NCBI GenBank assembly: GCA_036365515.1
Contig: CM070877.1
Location: 56,952,475 to 57,016,474 of the forward strand
DNA from: Torymus aiolomorphi
Lineage: Eukaryota; Arthropoda; Insecta; Hymenoptera; Torymidae
Length of the DNA stretch: 64,000 bases
Direction: 5' to 3'
Position 1 is the first letter of the stretch; each line of letters begins with the position of its first letter. The position numbers were made by a program, and so were the translations under genes. This document shows, one piece after another, positions 23,337-35,143 of this stretch. The notes below the pieces were generated by a model, which was not told where the DNA came from, did not search any database, and saw only the letters and a program-made list of their open reading frames with translations.

Positions 23337-23724
23337 CCGATCCGAATATTTTCGATATGAGATTACTCACTAGTGGGGCTAATAAGATTGGTAGAAACGA
23401 CCCGCCCTTCTGAATAATCACTCGCTTCTTTGTGCGCCAATCGTCTTCGTTTCCACTTGAGTGCGATAACTTGCGCAGCGCGTGTTTATGTTTGCTCAAG
23501 CGTCTCTTCTCGCTATCGGATAATTTTATGACGCCGTGTAAAACGTTTAATGCACACTCACATATACACTTGACAAGTGGCTTGTCAGCCGCTCGGGTTA
23601 TGGCAGTGCGATGTTTCTTATCGCCGTGACAGAGTGCGCCGAGTAGTGCGAGATTTTTCTTGGAAAAATGCTTACCCCGTGGTAATGTGCCGCGACAAGA
23701 GGCGCGACGACCGTACGGGGCCAT
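23323..23724 (-). CDS. Conserved small Polinton protein, 133 aa, with hydrophobic C-terminus
   Basis: A recurring short Polinton/adintovirus protein. Signatures are NLALLGALCHGDKKHRTAI, CICECALNVLHGVIKLS and KRVIIQKGGSFLPILLAPL. The body is basic with several conserved Cys. The last ~25 residues form a hydrophobic, possibly membrane-active stretch (LPILLAPLVSNLISKIFG). Likely an internal virion component by analogy with small adenovirus core proteins. It lies 33 bp after the ATPase stop on the same strand. Confidence 0.72.
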   Translation of the reverse strand: MAPYGRRASCRGTLPRGKHFSKKNLALLGALCHGDKKHRTAITRAADKPLVKCICECALNVLHGVIKLSDSEKRRLSKHKHALRKLSHSSGNEDDWRTKKRVIIQKGGSFLPILLAPLVSNLISKIFGSGDTH

Positions 23725-23757
23725 AGTTTTTTTCCGACTGATGATCGTCCACGTGAA

Positions 23758-24414
23758 TCAGTGTGATTTAAAGTATTTGGGCATGTATGCGCAATGCGCG
23801 CTGTCGTCGGGGAATATGTTTGCGCGAAATCTAAACTCATCGAGACAGTCTTGCGAGAGGTCTATAAAGAGGTAAGAGTGTGGTGCGCGCGTAGCGTCTA
23901 CGAAGGCATTGCGCAGAAAAGCCGAGTCTTCGGGGTGGATTTGACGCGCGAGATGCTGTATTTGCGCCTTGTCACGTGGATTTTTGAATAGCACTAAATA
24001 CTTTGTATTTAAACTTATGTCACGCTGTGCCTTTCCCTTGTGGAAAACATTTTGTGTTATGAATATCACACTGATATTTTTGTGGTGACTCCCCTTCGTA
24101 AACAAGTCTAAAATAACGTCGCTCGAAGATTCTCGCATAAGATCATCGAGAACGAGTAATTTTTTCTTCTCGTTGTCCGAGGAATAATCGCCTATCTGAG
24201 GGAGACCCTCTCTAAACTCGATGGCTGGTCCAGCGGACTTAAAAGCTGTTCTGTAAGCCTCCTGCCATTCACCGTAATAAAACAATAAACGATCGAAGCG
24301 CACTGTACACATCTCCGGTAAATGTGCGAGAAAGCGCTGGACGAAGCGAGTTTTCCCGCAGCCTGTGGGCCCGCACACGCAGCAGGTAAACGGGTGTTTC
24401 CATCGGACGTCCAT
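23758..24414 (-). CDS. Polinton genome-packaging ATPase (FtsK/HerA, A32-like)
   Basis: 218 residues, intact. Walker A GPTGCGKT is at residues 15-22 and Walker B LLVLDD at 86-91. A VIFITQNVFHKG motif follows, typical of the A32-like packaging ATPases of Polintons and nucleocytoplasmic viruses. It would drive DNA into the capsid. It is the first gene of the leftward block. The start at 24,414 gives a normal short N-terminus before Walker A. Confidence 0.93.
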   Translation of the reverse strand: MDVRWKHPFTCCVCGPTGCGKTRFVQRFLAHLPEMCTVRFDRLLFYYGEWQEAYRTAFKSAGPAIEFREGLPQIGDYSSDNEKKKLLVLDDLMRESSSDVILDLFTKGSHHKNISVIFITQNVFHKGKAQRDISLNTKYLVLFKNPRDKAQIQHLARQIHPEDSAFLRNAFVDATRAPHSYLFIDLSQDCLDEFRFRANIFPDDSAHCAYMPKYFKSH

Positions 24415-24597
24415 ATTTTTACACGAGCTCTACCCTGCGAATGAGACTGGACCACGCTTTTCCAATCATTTTATAGCCACCCATTGACAAATAGACTGCT
24501 GGCCCCAATGAGCGGCTGAGGCGGCGGCGAACGGGCGGGCGGGCGGGTGGGCGCGCGTGGACTAGCATCTTTACCCGCGACGATTCAGTTCACCACC
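24415..24597. other. Non-coding G/C-rich spacer between ATPase and right repeat
   Basis: About 180 bp with a run of GGGC units (about 24,525-24,560). It is the only non-duplicated sequence between the ATPase and the right terminal repeat, so the polymerase gene expected on one side of a full Polinton is not here. Possibly a divergent promoter for the ATPase block. Confidence 0.5.
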
Positions 24598-24711
24598 GTT
24601 CCTTACGGCTGTTTACGAGTACCCGCGGCGAGATACAAATAGCGACGACTCTGATAGTAATGACATATACTACTCAGTCGTCAACGGATTCACATCTTCA
24701 GACTGAAAAAA

Positions 24712-25251
24712 ATGAACACGTATGAAATAACACGAGCCATCAGAGAGCTCTCTGCTAATTCGATCGGCGTTTACGCGGCCGATCACATCCCAAGTCGCTT
24801 GAGCCAGCCAGCGGCAATCGTTGCAAATCTCGACACATCAGACAAGCCCGGCTCTCACTGGGTGGCTTTTTACATAGACGACCATGCAAGAGGTACCTTT
24901 TTCGATAGCTATGGAGTACCACCATCTTCGCGACATCACCTCACCCGTCTCAGAAGAAATTGCAAGTGGTTCAAGTGGAACAAGAAGAAGTTGCAAAGTT
25001 TCGATTCTAAAGTGTGCGGCGAATATTGTGTTATGTTTTTGCATTATATGTGTAGTGGTTTTACTTTACGAAAATTTTGCAGCATCTTTACGTCTGATAC
25101 TCGCTCCAACGATAAAATAGCTGGTAAATTTTATAACATTATAAAGGACAAAAAGTTTAAGAAAGTAGGGCGTGCGTACAATTTCCCGCGTGCTACTTCG
25201 CGAGGGCACGGCTCGTGCTCTCAGGCATGTAGGCCTATGACTAATTATTAA
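24712..25251 (+). CDS. Polinton adenain-like cysteine protease, intact right copy
   Basis: 179 residues. Catalytic features of the adenain/ULP1 clan: His49 in GSHWVAFYID, Asp65 in FFDSYG, Gln95 as the oxyanion residue and Cys106 in VCGEYC. Expected to process capsid precursors. The gene lies wholly inside the right terminal inverted repeat and points away from the ATPase, opposite to the left copy. It has seven extra residues near the C-terminus (PRATSRG) that the left copy lacks. It is the only intact protease in the element. Confidence 0.92.
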   Translation: MNTYEITRAIRELSANSIGVYAADHIPSRLSQPAAIVANLDTSDKPGSHWVAFYIDDHARGTFFDSYGVPPSSRHHLTRLRRNCKWFKWNKKKLQSFDSKVCGEYCVMFLHYMCSGFTLRKFCSIFTSDTRSNDKIAGKFYNIIKDKKFKKVGRAYNFPRATSRGHGSCSQACRPMTNY

Positions 25252-26199
25252 GCTCTAAATTTAAGATACATTTTGCATTGCTGTTTAAATTACTTTGGAC
25301 CTAGATTTGTAAGCTAATATATATTGCGTGTGTATGTGTGTATATTTTAACTTAATACTGAAAAAGAGCTGTTTGCTCTGTCATGAATCAGCTGCGATTC
25401 CTGTGCACTATTATGCATCCGTAATTAATTTTAAGCGTCGCTCGGCTAAACCATATGTATTCGAAGATTGTAAGTTTTTGTTTCTTTCCACATTTATGTA
25501 TTCATAGTTTGTAAGTTTGATTGAATAAAAAAATTTTACCCAAATCACTTTTTTCATTTACAGACCTTTTTCATTTTTCCCACTCCTGAAAAACAGTTAA
25601 ATTCATTTTCCTCCCGCGAGAGAGTATTCAAAATGCTTATACGTGAAAAATTTATCATCATATACACATTTACGCGTAATTTAAACTGCACTCCTCTTAA
25701 AAACCGTTGAATAAAGAACGCATTCACGTGAAAAATTTATCAATGTATACACTTTGACTCGTAAAATCTCCACAGGCGTCATCGAGAGCACCCCCCTCTT
25801 GAAACTGCCTGTTAAAACTCGCTGAACAATGGACGCGTTCATAGCGGTTGTGTGGAGTGTTTAGGTTACCGCTGTTATCGGTTGCATGTCGCGGCACGCA
25901 TTTCCTTCTCACGAAAGCCATAAAAATCTTTCACGAGAGTACATGATTGACGCATTCATAGTGTGACGACAAGTAATTAGAAACGATTTCCACTGTTATC
26001 GGATACAATCATAACCATAAATCTATATTTTTCTCGAAACGTTTTACGTCACATAGTCCCCCTGCCACACGACACGCTACGTCATACACGTAACAGTGCT
26101 CTCGTTGGTCGTGCTCGCGCGCCATCGCCGCCGCCCCCCACCACCCACATATCGGCGTGCAGCCGTATAGTGCAATATGTGCGTGCGACCGCAGAACTG

Positions 26200-26580
<381 letters not shown>

Positions 26581-26691
26581 TTATAATTAATAAAAATATT
26601 AATTATTAATACAAATTGTTATTTTTACTCACTACCGAAAAACAATCCCACGCTATCCCCTCCCCACCCACTCTCTCTCTCTCCCTCTCTC

Positions 26692-27829
26692 CCCTGGCAA
26701 AAGTAAAAACTGCACATATCTGCACATCTCTGCACATCTTTGCACATTTTTGCACATTTTTACACATTTTTGCACATTTTTGCACATTTTGTCCACTTAT
26801 TAGACTTTTGTAAAGAAATGTGCAAAAATGTGCAGAAATGTGCAGAAGTGTGCGGTTATGTGCGGGAATGTACAGAAATGTACAGAAATGTACTCTAATA
26901 TGTACAAATGAATGTTTATTTATCATACTAAACGAAACAAGAATTTAATTTTCTTCAATTCAAAAAAAATTTTCTTAAAGTAAGAAAATATTTACAGAAA
27001 GAAAATTTGAAAAATATAAACTTCTTTTTTGATAGCGCTCTAGAATAAAGCTAATACCAAAGAAGAAAATTTAGAGAATATATTTTCAGTACTGGTCTGA
27101 TTTCTACTTTACTGGCACTAAATTTTTTAAGTAAATCGAATTTAATTAATTAATGTCTTATCATTAAGTTATTCATTTTCTTAAAATATTGTGTAAATAT
27201 AAAAAATTATTAAAAATCATTAATATATTAGATGAATAATCAAAATGTAATACCAATTAAATAAATGCGGATAATGCACCTTATGTAGATGAAAATGCCC
27301 CAATTCTTTAATGCGAGCGATAGCGTAACGGTTTGCGTGCGTGTGTAGTAACCCAAGGGTCGTGGGTTCGATTCTCGGTCAGGGAGAAAATTTTATGTAA
27401 GTTTTTTTCTGCGATAATTAAAATGCAATTTAATTGATAATAAACAATTTCTAATGAACATGCGAAATATTTATACTAATGATTAACAAAGTTTTTATAC
27501 ATTTATGAAGCTCATTAATTTTTCATCTGATAATTATATTGAATTGTACCTACATCTTTGTATATTTTTGCACATTTCTGCACATTTTCGTACATTTCTG
27601 TACATTTCTACACGTTTCTACACGTTTCTGCACATTTCTGCACATTTCTGCACATTGTTGCACATTTTTGTACAAAAGTCTAATAAGTGGACAAAATGTG
27701 TAAAAATGTGCAGAAATGTGCAGAAATGTGCAGAAATGTACAGAAATTTACAAAAATGTGCAGAAATCTACATAATTGTACATATATGTGCAAATATATT
27801 CAGATATGTGCAGTTTTTACTTCCGCCAG

Positions 27830-27831
<2 letters not shown>
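26692..27831. mobile_element. CCCTGGC-ended foldback element inside the right Polinton repeat
   Basis: 1,140 bp, with ends CCCTGGCAAAAGTAAAAACT and its near complement. Each end carries an array of ~10-bp TGCACATTTT units folded around TTGTCCACTTATTAGACTTT, so each arm is itself a hairpin. The left Polinton repeat lacks it. It sits in a CT microsatellite, which hides any target duplication. Its A/T-rich middle (26,930-27,540) contains a tRNA-like segment. Confidence 0.8.
27312..27384 (+). other. tRNA-like segment (SINE-type box A/B) in the CCCTGGC element
   Basis: Reads GCGAGCGATAGCGTAACGG (box A-like), then GTCGTGGGTTCGATTCTCGG (good box B). The 5' and 3' acceptor sides do not pair, so it is not a working tRNA gene. 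It could be a pol III promoter of a tRNA-derived SINE. Confidence 0.55.
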
Positions 27832-27864
<33 letters not shown>

Positions 27865-28038
27865 GTAGTGGGGCAGGTATAGCGACCGTGTGACACGGCG
27901 GTGTCATTAACTCAAGTGCTATGTATACAGTAACTGCACAGTAGCTAATGACCCTTGTAAGTATGTGTTAATGGATCCATTGTTTACAAATACAGTAGCA
28001 AAACAGTAGCTGTTTTCAAAACAATGGGGTCATTAACA

Positions 28039-28753
28039 CACGGAGAGAAATTTTGTAGTGAAAATTACAAATATTCGAGACAAAATTACCAGTTTCTATG
28101 GTAATGGATGGACAGACTGACAATTTCAAACTTTTTACCAAAGTGCCTTGGTAAAATTTTTTTTTAGTTAATTTAAATTAAAAAAATTAACTTTTTTTAT
28201 CCATGTTGATGGATATATAGTATTTTAATATAGAAATAGAAACAAGGATGAAAAAACATTAAAACTGAAAAAAAATTTTTACGGAAGCGGGATTCGATCC
28301 GACGATCTTTGGGTTGAGAGTCCGACGTTCTACCGACTGCGCCACGGAAGCTGTTACCAACAGTCATTTGAATCGCCGTTATTACTTACTGAAAATATGT
28401 GTATTGTTTTTATTTTAACGTCGCGCACGCCTCTAGTATCAATCTTCTGAAACACAATAATGCGCAGTGCGCATGCGCGAATACACAAATACCAGGTTAT
28501 TTGGTAAAATTTATTAGTTTTCTTAGTAAAAATTCTTAGGTTACCTTGTAAAAATGACTAGATCTCAATTTTTACCAGTGTGTCTGGTAATTTTTATTCC
28601 GATAATTTGGTATTTTTTTTAAGTGGTTATGGTAGTTTTTCCTGGGAAACTTATAAATTGTATTAGAAACTTGGGAATATCACGGCTTTTGACAGTCTAT
28701 CCATGCGCTACCAAGGCACCTTGGTAATTTTTACTCTAAAATTTCTCTCCGTG
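28039..28753. mobile_element. CACGGAGAGAAATTTT MITE inside the right Polinton repeat
   Basis: 715 bp with inverted ends CACGGAGAGAAATTTT and its complement. It interrupts the sequence ATTAACACATACTTAC of the Polinton hairpin block, and a CA appears duplicated at the junctions. GGTAATTTT/TTTACCA motifs recur inside. No open frame of note. Absent from the left repeat. Confidence 0.8.
28282..28351 (-). other. tRNA-like segment (degenerate) in the CACGGAG MITE
   Basis: On the minus strand GGCGCAGTCGGTAGAACG resembles a D-arm and GTCGGATCGAATCCCGC a T-arm one base short. Aligning the loop gives a CTC anticodon position, but the anticodon and acceptor stems do not pair. I read it as tRNA-derived, not a functional tRNA. 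Confidence 0.5.
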
Positions 28754-29043
28754 CACATACTTACATAGGTCATTAGTGCTATGTATACAGTAGCTGCACA
28801 GTAGCTAATGACCCTTGTAAGTATGTGTTAATGGACCCATTGTTTACAAATACAGTAGCAAAACAGTAGCTGTTTTCAAAACAATGGGGTCATTAACACA
28901 TACTTACATGGGTCATTAGCTACTGTGCAGCTACTGTTTACATAACACTTGAGTTAATGACCTCTTGAGTTAAGTGCCACTTGACACTTGACACATACCG
29001 CCCGATGAGTCACACGTCTCGCAATACCTGTCCTATTACTACT

Positions 29044-29049
29044 ATTAAT
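29044..29049. repeat. Polinton target site duplication, right (ATTAAT)
   Basis: ATTAAT directly follows ...CCTATTACTACT and matches 15,484-15,489. Both flanks beyond it are plus-oriented satellite monomers, so the element landed inside the satellite. Confidence 0.9.
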
Positions 29050-30060
29050 ATCCCGATGGGATGCTCCACTTTTTGCGTCAAACTCGTTACTCCTACCGAC
29101 TTACGTTTAAATATTATTTACTCATGAATTTTATAGGTAGTTCGTCATTACGTCCTTACTTTTGTGTGTAAATTTCGGTGCCCCGCCCTTTTTGGCTAAG
29201 AACTAGTTATATTCGAATGATAATCTTATTATTCGCCCGACTGCGCGCCTCCAATTTTCTGCGTCAAACTGCGTGCCTCCACTTTCAGGTACGAAAGTGG
29301 CATCCACCGACTGTTTTGCTTTAAGTATTATTAAATTATTAATATTATTAATAATAGCCCGTCTGTGCGGTTCCAGTTTACAGCGTCGAACGCGGTTTTC
29401 CTGCCTACTTACGTTTAAAAATCACTACTTGCTTCTTGATTGCATAGGTTGCCCGTCTCCGCGTTTTCAGTTTAATATGTGAATATTCTTCCCCCGCCTT
29501 TTTCGGTATAGGAATTATCTAATTATGATTTTTTCTTTTAGTAGCCCGTCTGCGCTGCTCCACTTTCTGGGTCAATCTCGCTCCCCCTATTTACAACTTA
29601 CGTTTCAAAATTACTTGCTTATTAATTTTATAGGTAGCTAATTGTCAGCGTGGCTTCACTTTCAAGCACGGAACTACCTTCCCCCGCTTATTTTAGTTTG
29701 AGAATTATTTAATTAATAATTTATTAATAATAAATTAATTATACAGTTCCTATTTTGGTTTAGAAATAATTCGATTACTAACTTCATATAGGTAGCCTGT
29801 TTGCACACCTTAACTATCGTGCGTTGAATTTGCTTCCCCGCCAGCTATTGTGGTTTAAAAATTATTCGATTCAGTATTAATATTATTCGATAATTGGTAT
29901 CAGCCTACGGGCGCACCTCCATTTTATGCGCAAACTCGCCTCTCATGACTACTTAGGTTTAGGAATTTTTTGAATATTAAATTTATTGTCAGCTTGCCTG
30001 GGCGCCTTCCCTTTTGTGCGTATAACTTGCTTTTCCTGCCTAAGTAGAAGCGTGTTTTTA
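29050..30060 (+). repeat. Satellite continuation beyond the Polinton
   Basis: Plus-oriented ~90-bp monomers like those before the element (GCCCGTCTGCGCTGCTCC at about 29,548), but progressively more diverged, fading out near the TGCCTAAGTAG at about 30,040. Confidence 0.8.
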
Positions 30061-32039
30061 ATTTTCTATGAACACTCAATAAAATAATTTATTTCTTCTA
30101 GTTATGTTAAAGAGAAATGTTTGCAATTTTAGTTATGAATACATAAAAACCGATTAAAATTAATAACATTTTTCTTCTATGTTAAAAGTGTAAAGCATTT
30201 CTTTTTATATTGAAATAATATAAGCGTTTCAACCGAGGGTCTACATTTGACGAAGTGTTTCTAGGTGTTACATTTACCTTACTTAAATTTAGAAATTATT
30301 TGATGGATAACTTTACCTGCAGCCTGTCACCTGCTCCTATTACTATCCTGCGTAGAACTTACATATAAATAATTTTTTTCAGTTTTTATGCTGGTAAAAA
30401 AATGATGTAAAAAGATGTTGACTTTGACCCATAGCCGAAAGATTTTGTTTTAAAAAAATTAAACACTGTGTAATTAGGAAGAATTATGAACTGTTGAAAA
30501 ATGTTATAAAATGTATGATTTTGGACGATATAACAATAAAAAATTTTTATTGCTAATTCTACACATAATTAATTACAAACAAATATAATGATTTGAGAAA
30601 TTATTATCGAGATAATTTCTATTAATTGTAGAGTATTTCATGGAAATATTGTTTGAACAACTATAAGTAAGCAAGCCCTGCAAAAACTATCTTATTAAAA
30701 TAGATTCTATCCGATTAAAAAATCCAACATGAAGTTATCGGAAATCTTAATATGAAAATACCAGATTTAAAACTATTAAAATTGATTCATCTAAATCAGT
30801 TTTTATCAAAATTAATTGATATTTTTCTCACCTTATTATATCCGATTTTAATAAAATAGTTTTTGCAGGGAGTTGGACTCGAATAAATAAAAATTGATTG
30901 AATATAAGTATATTTTTTAATTCAAAGAGTTTAAGAGCAACATTCAAAGTAAATACACTTCAACAAGTTTCATGGATCTAATATTTTTAATGACAATTAA
31001 ATTAACTTTTTCTGGTATTTTATGTTTTTAGTCTGTCATTGTTTGTAAATATATGCTTGGAAAAAGGTGTGAGAGAAAATTAGAACAATATTTATGAAAT
31101 GACATACAACATTTATTACATTTTATGAAATTCCATGTTTTAAACGTACTTCAGAAATACAATGCAAGAAATTCATTATCGGCTTGGACATTATGATATT
31201 ATATTTACTACATATACTCTTACATTTGTTTTGTAATTCAACATAAATGAGATATTTTATTTTTGTTGTTGCAAATACTTTTAATTTATTAATCACTTAG
31301 TCGCTAAAACAATAATGGTATTTATGCCAAACTGCAATGCGAGACTCACAATCATACATATATTGATGATCTCACTTTGGTATTAGTATTAGTGCTACTG
31401 ATAATAAAATTTATAATATCAATCTCAATTAAACTGATTTATAGTCCTACTTCTTCGACAAAATGTAGAATACTCTTGTAACTCAAGCCAGTAGTTGCAA
31501 ACGAATGTCTTTTATCAGCAATAAGTTTAAATCAATTATGTGGCCAGTTGCAACTTGAATAAATAAAAAGTAACCAAATAAGCATATTTTTTATTTAAAT
31601 GATTTCTCCTTTTGGTATTTTGATTTAGAGTTCTCTCTTATTGTTTATGATCGATAGATTTTATTCATTGTATTTTTTAAACTCACTTTAGAAATACTTG
31701 ACAAGAAATTCATCACCTATTTGCACAACATTGTATTATATTTGCTACACATTTTCAATGCTGTTTTTGTAATTTAAAATTAAGTTTCCTAAAAAGTTAC
31801 TTTATATCATAATACATCAAGTATTAACATATTATAAAACTCTAATCAGTCACTATATAACAATATTGGTATTTGTACCTAACCATAATATGAAGTGCAC
31901 ACAGTACATATTGTACATGTGATTTACGTTCACCTATTTTAAAGAAAATTTTAAGAGAAAAGTTCTTACATATTAAAGCTTGATCCCAGCCAGAAGTTGT
32001 AGACGAGTCTGCTGTAACACAGCACAGGGTATGAAATTA
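30061..32039. other. A/T-rich gene-free stretch with an old ~570-bp duplication
   Basis: No open frame that I can support. About 31,085-31,420 and 31,640-31,960 are diverged copies; both carry AGAAATAC..CAAGAAATTCAT and TATTATATTT.CTACACAT-type motifs. A small hairpin element at 30,676-30,870 is listed separately. Confidence 0.55.
30676..30870. mobile_element. Small CCCTGCAAAAACTAT MITE
   Basis: 195 bp with inverted ends CCCTGCAAAAACTATCTTAT and ATAAAATAGTTTTTGCAGGG. A/T-rich, non-coding, about 40-bp matching arms. Confidence 0.7.
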
Positions 32040-33650
32040 CTTTTCACTGTAATTAGTAGACATTGCAATGGCACTTGGGGATTGTTTTTTTTTACATGAT
32101 GTTTTTCTTGTTTCTAATATTTTCTTCTGCACTACCCTACTGAAAAAAAAACACATGGGATCCCACATAGGATCCCACGTGGAATCCCACACGAGATCCC
32201 ACGTGTGAATTTGATATGGGATCCCATGTGGCATCCCACGTTTGAACTCGAAGCATGAATTCCCACATGAGATCCCACAAGAGATCCCACATAGTATCTC
32301 ATGTGGGATATGATGCGTTTAACTTGAGTACGGGATCTCATGCAGATATGGCGTAAAACTTTGGGTCCCCCATTGTGAGTAACGGGGATTTCAAAAACAA
32401 GGCAAGCCTTGTAATTAGGACTCTTCGTAAAGAGTTATTTGAACGGCTGACTTACACGGCTTATATACTCTCGGCCATCCAGTGTATTCACAGAAAGCGC
32501 TATCGGAACGCCGCATTGCGGTGACAAAGCAGAACTTGTGATGGACGGCTCTCCATAAGTAAGCTTCGGCTATTTATCCGCTATGCGGTGCTTCGGTAGT
32601 GTTATCTGTGGATAAGTTGGACGGCCAAGAGTATATAAGGCGTGTAAGTCAACCGTTCAAATGACTCTTTGTGAAGCGTCCTAATTACAAGGCTTGCCTT
32701 GTTTTTGATAACTCCGTTACTTACAATGGGGGACTCAAAGTTTTACGCCATATCTGCATGAGATCCCGTACTCAAGTTAAACGCATGATATCCCACATGA
32801 GATCCCATGTGGGATCTCTTGTGGGATCTCATGTGGGAATTCATGCTTCGAGTTTAAACGTGGGATGCCACATGGGATCCCATATCAAATTCACACGTGG
32901 GATCTCGTGTGGGATTCCACGTGGGATCCCATGTGTTTTTTTTCAGTAGGGTAGCCATAAAACTATTTTATAATTATTTAATAATCTGTTGGTGAAAAGC
33001 CGTAAACTTAATTCACATCCTTATTGTCCTCTTCATGTCTGATTGTCTGAATGAATAATCTTCGGTTTATACTTCTTTGATCAATTTGCATTCTTAATAT
33101 ACCATCTTCTAAAACAAAAAATGCAGTAGTCAACGCAACTGCACTATGTAACTGTTCTTTTTTACATATTGTTCTTCTTGTTTCTCATATTTTTATCTGC
33201 ACTAGCCACAAAACTATTCAATGATTATTTAATAATCTGATGGTTGAGAACTGAAAACTTAATGCACATCCGTATTGTCCTCTTTATGTCTGGTTGTCTT
33301 CATGAATAATCTTCAGTTTATAGTTCTTTGTCCAATGTGCATTCTGAATGTACCGTCTCCTGAAATAAAAAATGCAGCTGAGATCGCAACTGCACTTGGT
33401 GATTGCTTTTTTTTACTAGGTCTAGTTCTTCTTGCTTCTAATATTTTCTTCTTCACTAGCCGCAAAACTATTTTATAATTATTTAATAATCTGAAGGTTG
33501 AAAACTCTAAACTTAATGCACATTCTTATTGTCCTCTTCATGTCTGATGTCTGATTGTCCGAATGAGTAATCTTCAATTTATACGTCTTTTGTCAAAGCA
33601 TATTCGCATTCTGAATGTACCGTCTTCTCTGAAATAAAAAAATGCACAAA
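32040..33650. repeat. ~265-bp tandem repeat, about three and a half copies
   Basis: Units start near GCAACTGCAC.TGGTGATTG, continue through TTCTTGTTTCTAATATTTTCTTC and ACTAGCC..AAAACTATTTTATAATT, and end ATCTTC.GTTTATA. Copies lie at about 32,960-33,200, 33,200-33,470 and 33,470-33,650. A partial copy at 32,040-32,134 has been split from its continuation by a MITE. Confidence 0.7.
32135..32951. mobile_element. CCCTACTGAAAAA MITE with TA duplication
   Basis: 817 bp with ends CCCTACTGAAAAAAAAACAC and complement, rich in GGGATCCCAC-type palindromic units towards both ends. Neighbouring copies of the host tandem repeat read GCACTAGCCA. Here GCACTA precedes and TAGCCA follows the element, so the empty-site comparison gives a TA target duplication. 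That suggests mobilisation by a Tc1/mariner-type transposase. Confidence 0.82.
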
Positions 33651-33869
33651 CTATCTATTAGAAAAATAATTCAGATTTATCGAAGAATATTTTGAGTATT
33701 TGAATGATTATCCAAATACACAAAATAACTTAAATAATAGCATAGGTTACTTATCTGATATTTTCTCCATCGTTTCAAGACGTGTTTCTGCATATTGTTC
33801 ATAATATCAACATCACTTTACTCGTTCACTGCAATTTCTTTAAATTGGAGTAATCGAACTTAACCTGCA

Positions 33870-34195
33870 ACTCAACTTGCCCCAGCGGCCAGATGCCGCG
33901 GCCGCCGCGGCGGCTGCTGTGGCAGCGAGTTTCGCGGCTTCGCCGCTGTTTGCCACGGCGCGCTTCCGTCGTTCGATAGCTCGTGGCACTTTTGCACAAT
34001 CGTTTGCCCAACACTGCCCATATGCCTCTCTACCACATAAGCGCGTACAACCGCGTTCGACCGCGTAAGAGCGCACGCGCTCGCTTCTCTCATTGGTTGG
34101 GAGCGAGTTCAGGCCTTCGACGACCAATGAGAGAAGCGAGCGCGTGCGCTCTTACGCGGTCGAACGCGGTTGTACGCGCTTATGTGGTAGAGGCA
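33870..34195. repeat. G/C-rich block with an ~80-bp-arm hairpin
   Basis: 33,870-34,020 is unusually G/C-rich (GCCGCGGCCGCCGCGGCGGC). It is followed by an inverted repeat with arms about 34,024-34,104 and 34,119-34,195 (GCGCGTACAACCGCGTTCGA). Short mirrored frames arise from the hairpin; I see no gene. Confidence 0.65.
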
Positions 34196-34905
34196 GTATT
34201 AATGTGGGTGTACACGTTTGTGTGCCCCCACACATTAGTGTGTCTTGATAATATTATCATTGCCAACAAAATTATTTTGTTAACTGTAGTGCATTTATAA
34301 TCAATTTCTAACCCTTTTTTTACATTGAATGTTAATTAATTCCAATACAGTAAAAACTGCTGAAGGTCGTCAATGCGATATGAAACAACGTTTGTGCGCA
34401 GACAACCTAACCTAACTTTTCTGTTGAACCGCCCATACGAGCATGCTCGTATTGTATTTGTGCACACACAAATCTTGACAAGTCGTTTTTCACTGCCCTA
34501 TTAGTAGACACCATTAGTTAAATATTAAAATCAATTGAAAACCTTTATATTAAGGTTTATTATATAACATAATATTATTTTATGATACAATCAATTGTAT
34601 CCCACATTAAAATCCTTCCGACACATTATTTAATGTTACTTTTAAAAATGTCATTTCTTAGCAAGTTTGGACGAGGAAACACCGTGACACACCGCAAACC
34701 GTGAAACATATTTTTGAAAGTTCTTTTTTAATGTTATAGTAAATGAAAACAAATTAAGTAATTAATTCTATTTAAACTTAATTTACTATACTTTATGAAA
34801 AAAAATATTTTAGTGTTACGTTTCTACTCGTTCATTTCTAGGATATGTTTTAATAATAGGGCACACAAATATGGACAGGCACACTAATACGGACCACTAC
34901 CCTAG
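34185..34905. mobile_element. Candidate MITE with imperfect GGTAG..GTATTA.TGTG ends
   Basis: The left end GGTAGAGGCAGTATTAATGT and the right end (reverse complement GGTAGTGGTCCGTATTAGTG) match over about 40 bp with several differences. Both run into a shared TTTGTGTGCCC. The interior is A/T-rich and non-coding. The left end overlaps the G/C-rich hairpin next to it. Confidence 0.5.
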
Positions 34906-34987
34906 GTGTTATAAATTCGTCCCGGAAAGGGTTGAGTTGGCAGACGCAGACAGCGCGCACGGAGCGGAGACACACGGTATAGGAACG

Positions 34988-35129
34988 TTATATGCAGGAA
35001 AAAACAGGGAACAGATACAGTAATAACATGGGTTACTATATCTATATGTATGAGAAACAACACTTGTTCCGTATATTGTTCCTTATGTATATTTACTGTA
35101 TCTGTTCCCTGTTCCTTTTTGCGTGTAAC
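34988..35129. repeat. Short hairpin (CAGGGAACAGATACAGTA arms)
   Basis: Inverted arms of about 45 bp share CAGGGAACAGATACAGTA and sit about 50 bp apart. No coding potential. Confidence 0.6.
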
Positions 35130-35143
35130 GGGCCTTACAGTTA

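Noticed and set aside
24415..25251. Residual polymerase B gene near the right Polinton repeat
   Set aside because: No exonuclease or polymerase motif in any frame; the interval is accounted for by a short spacer and the protease gene.
27312..28351. Functional tRNA genes
   Set aside because: Two segments have good box B sequence, but the acceptor and anticodon stems do not pair.
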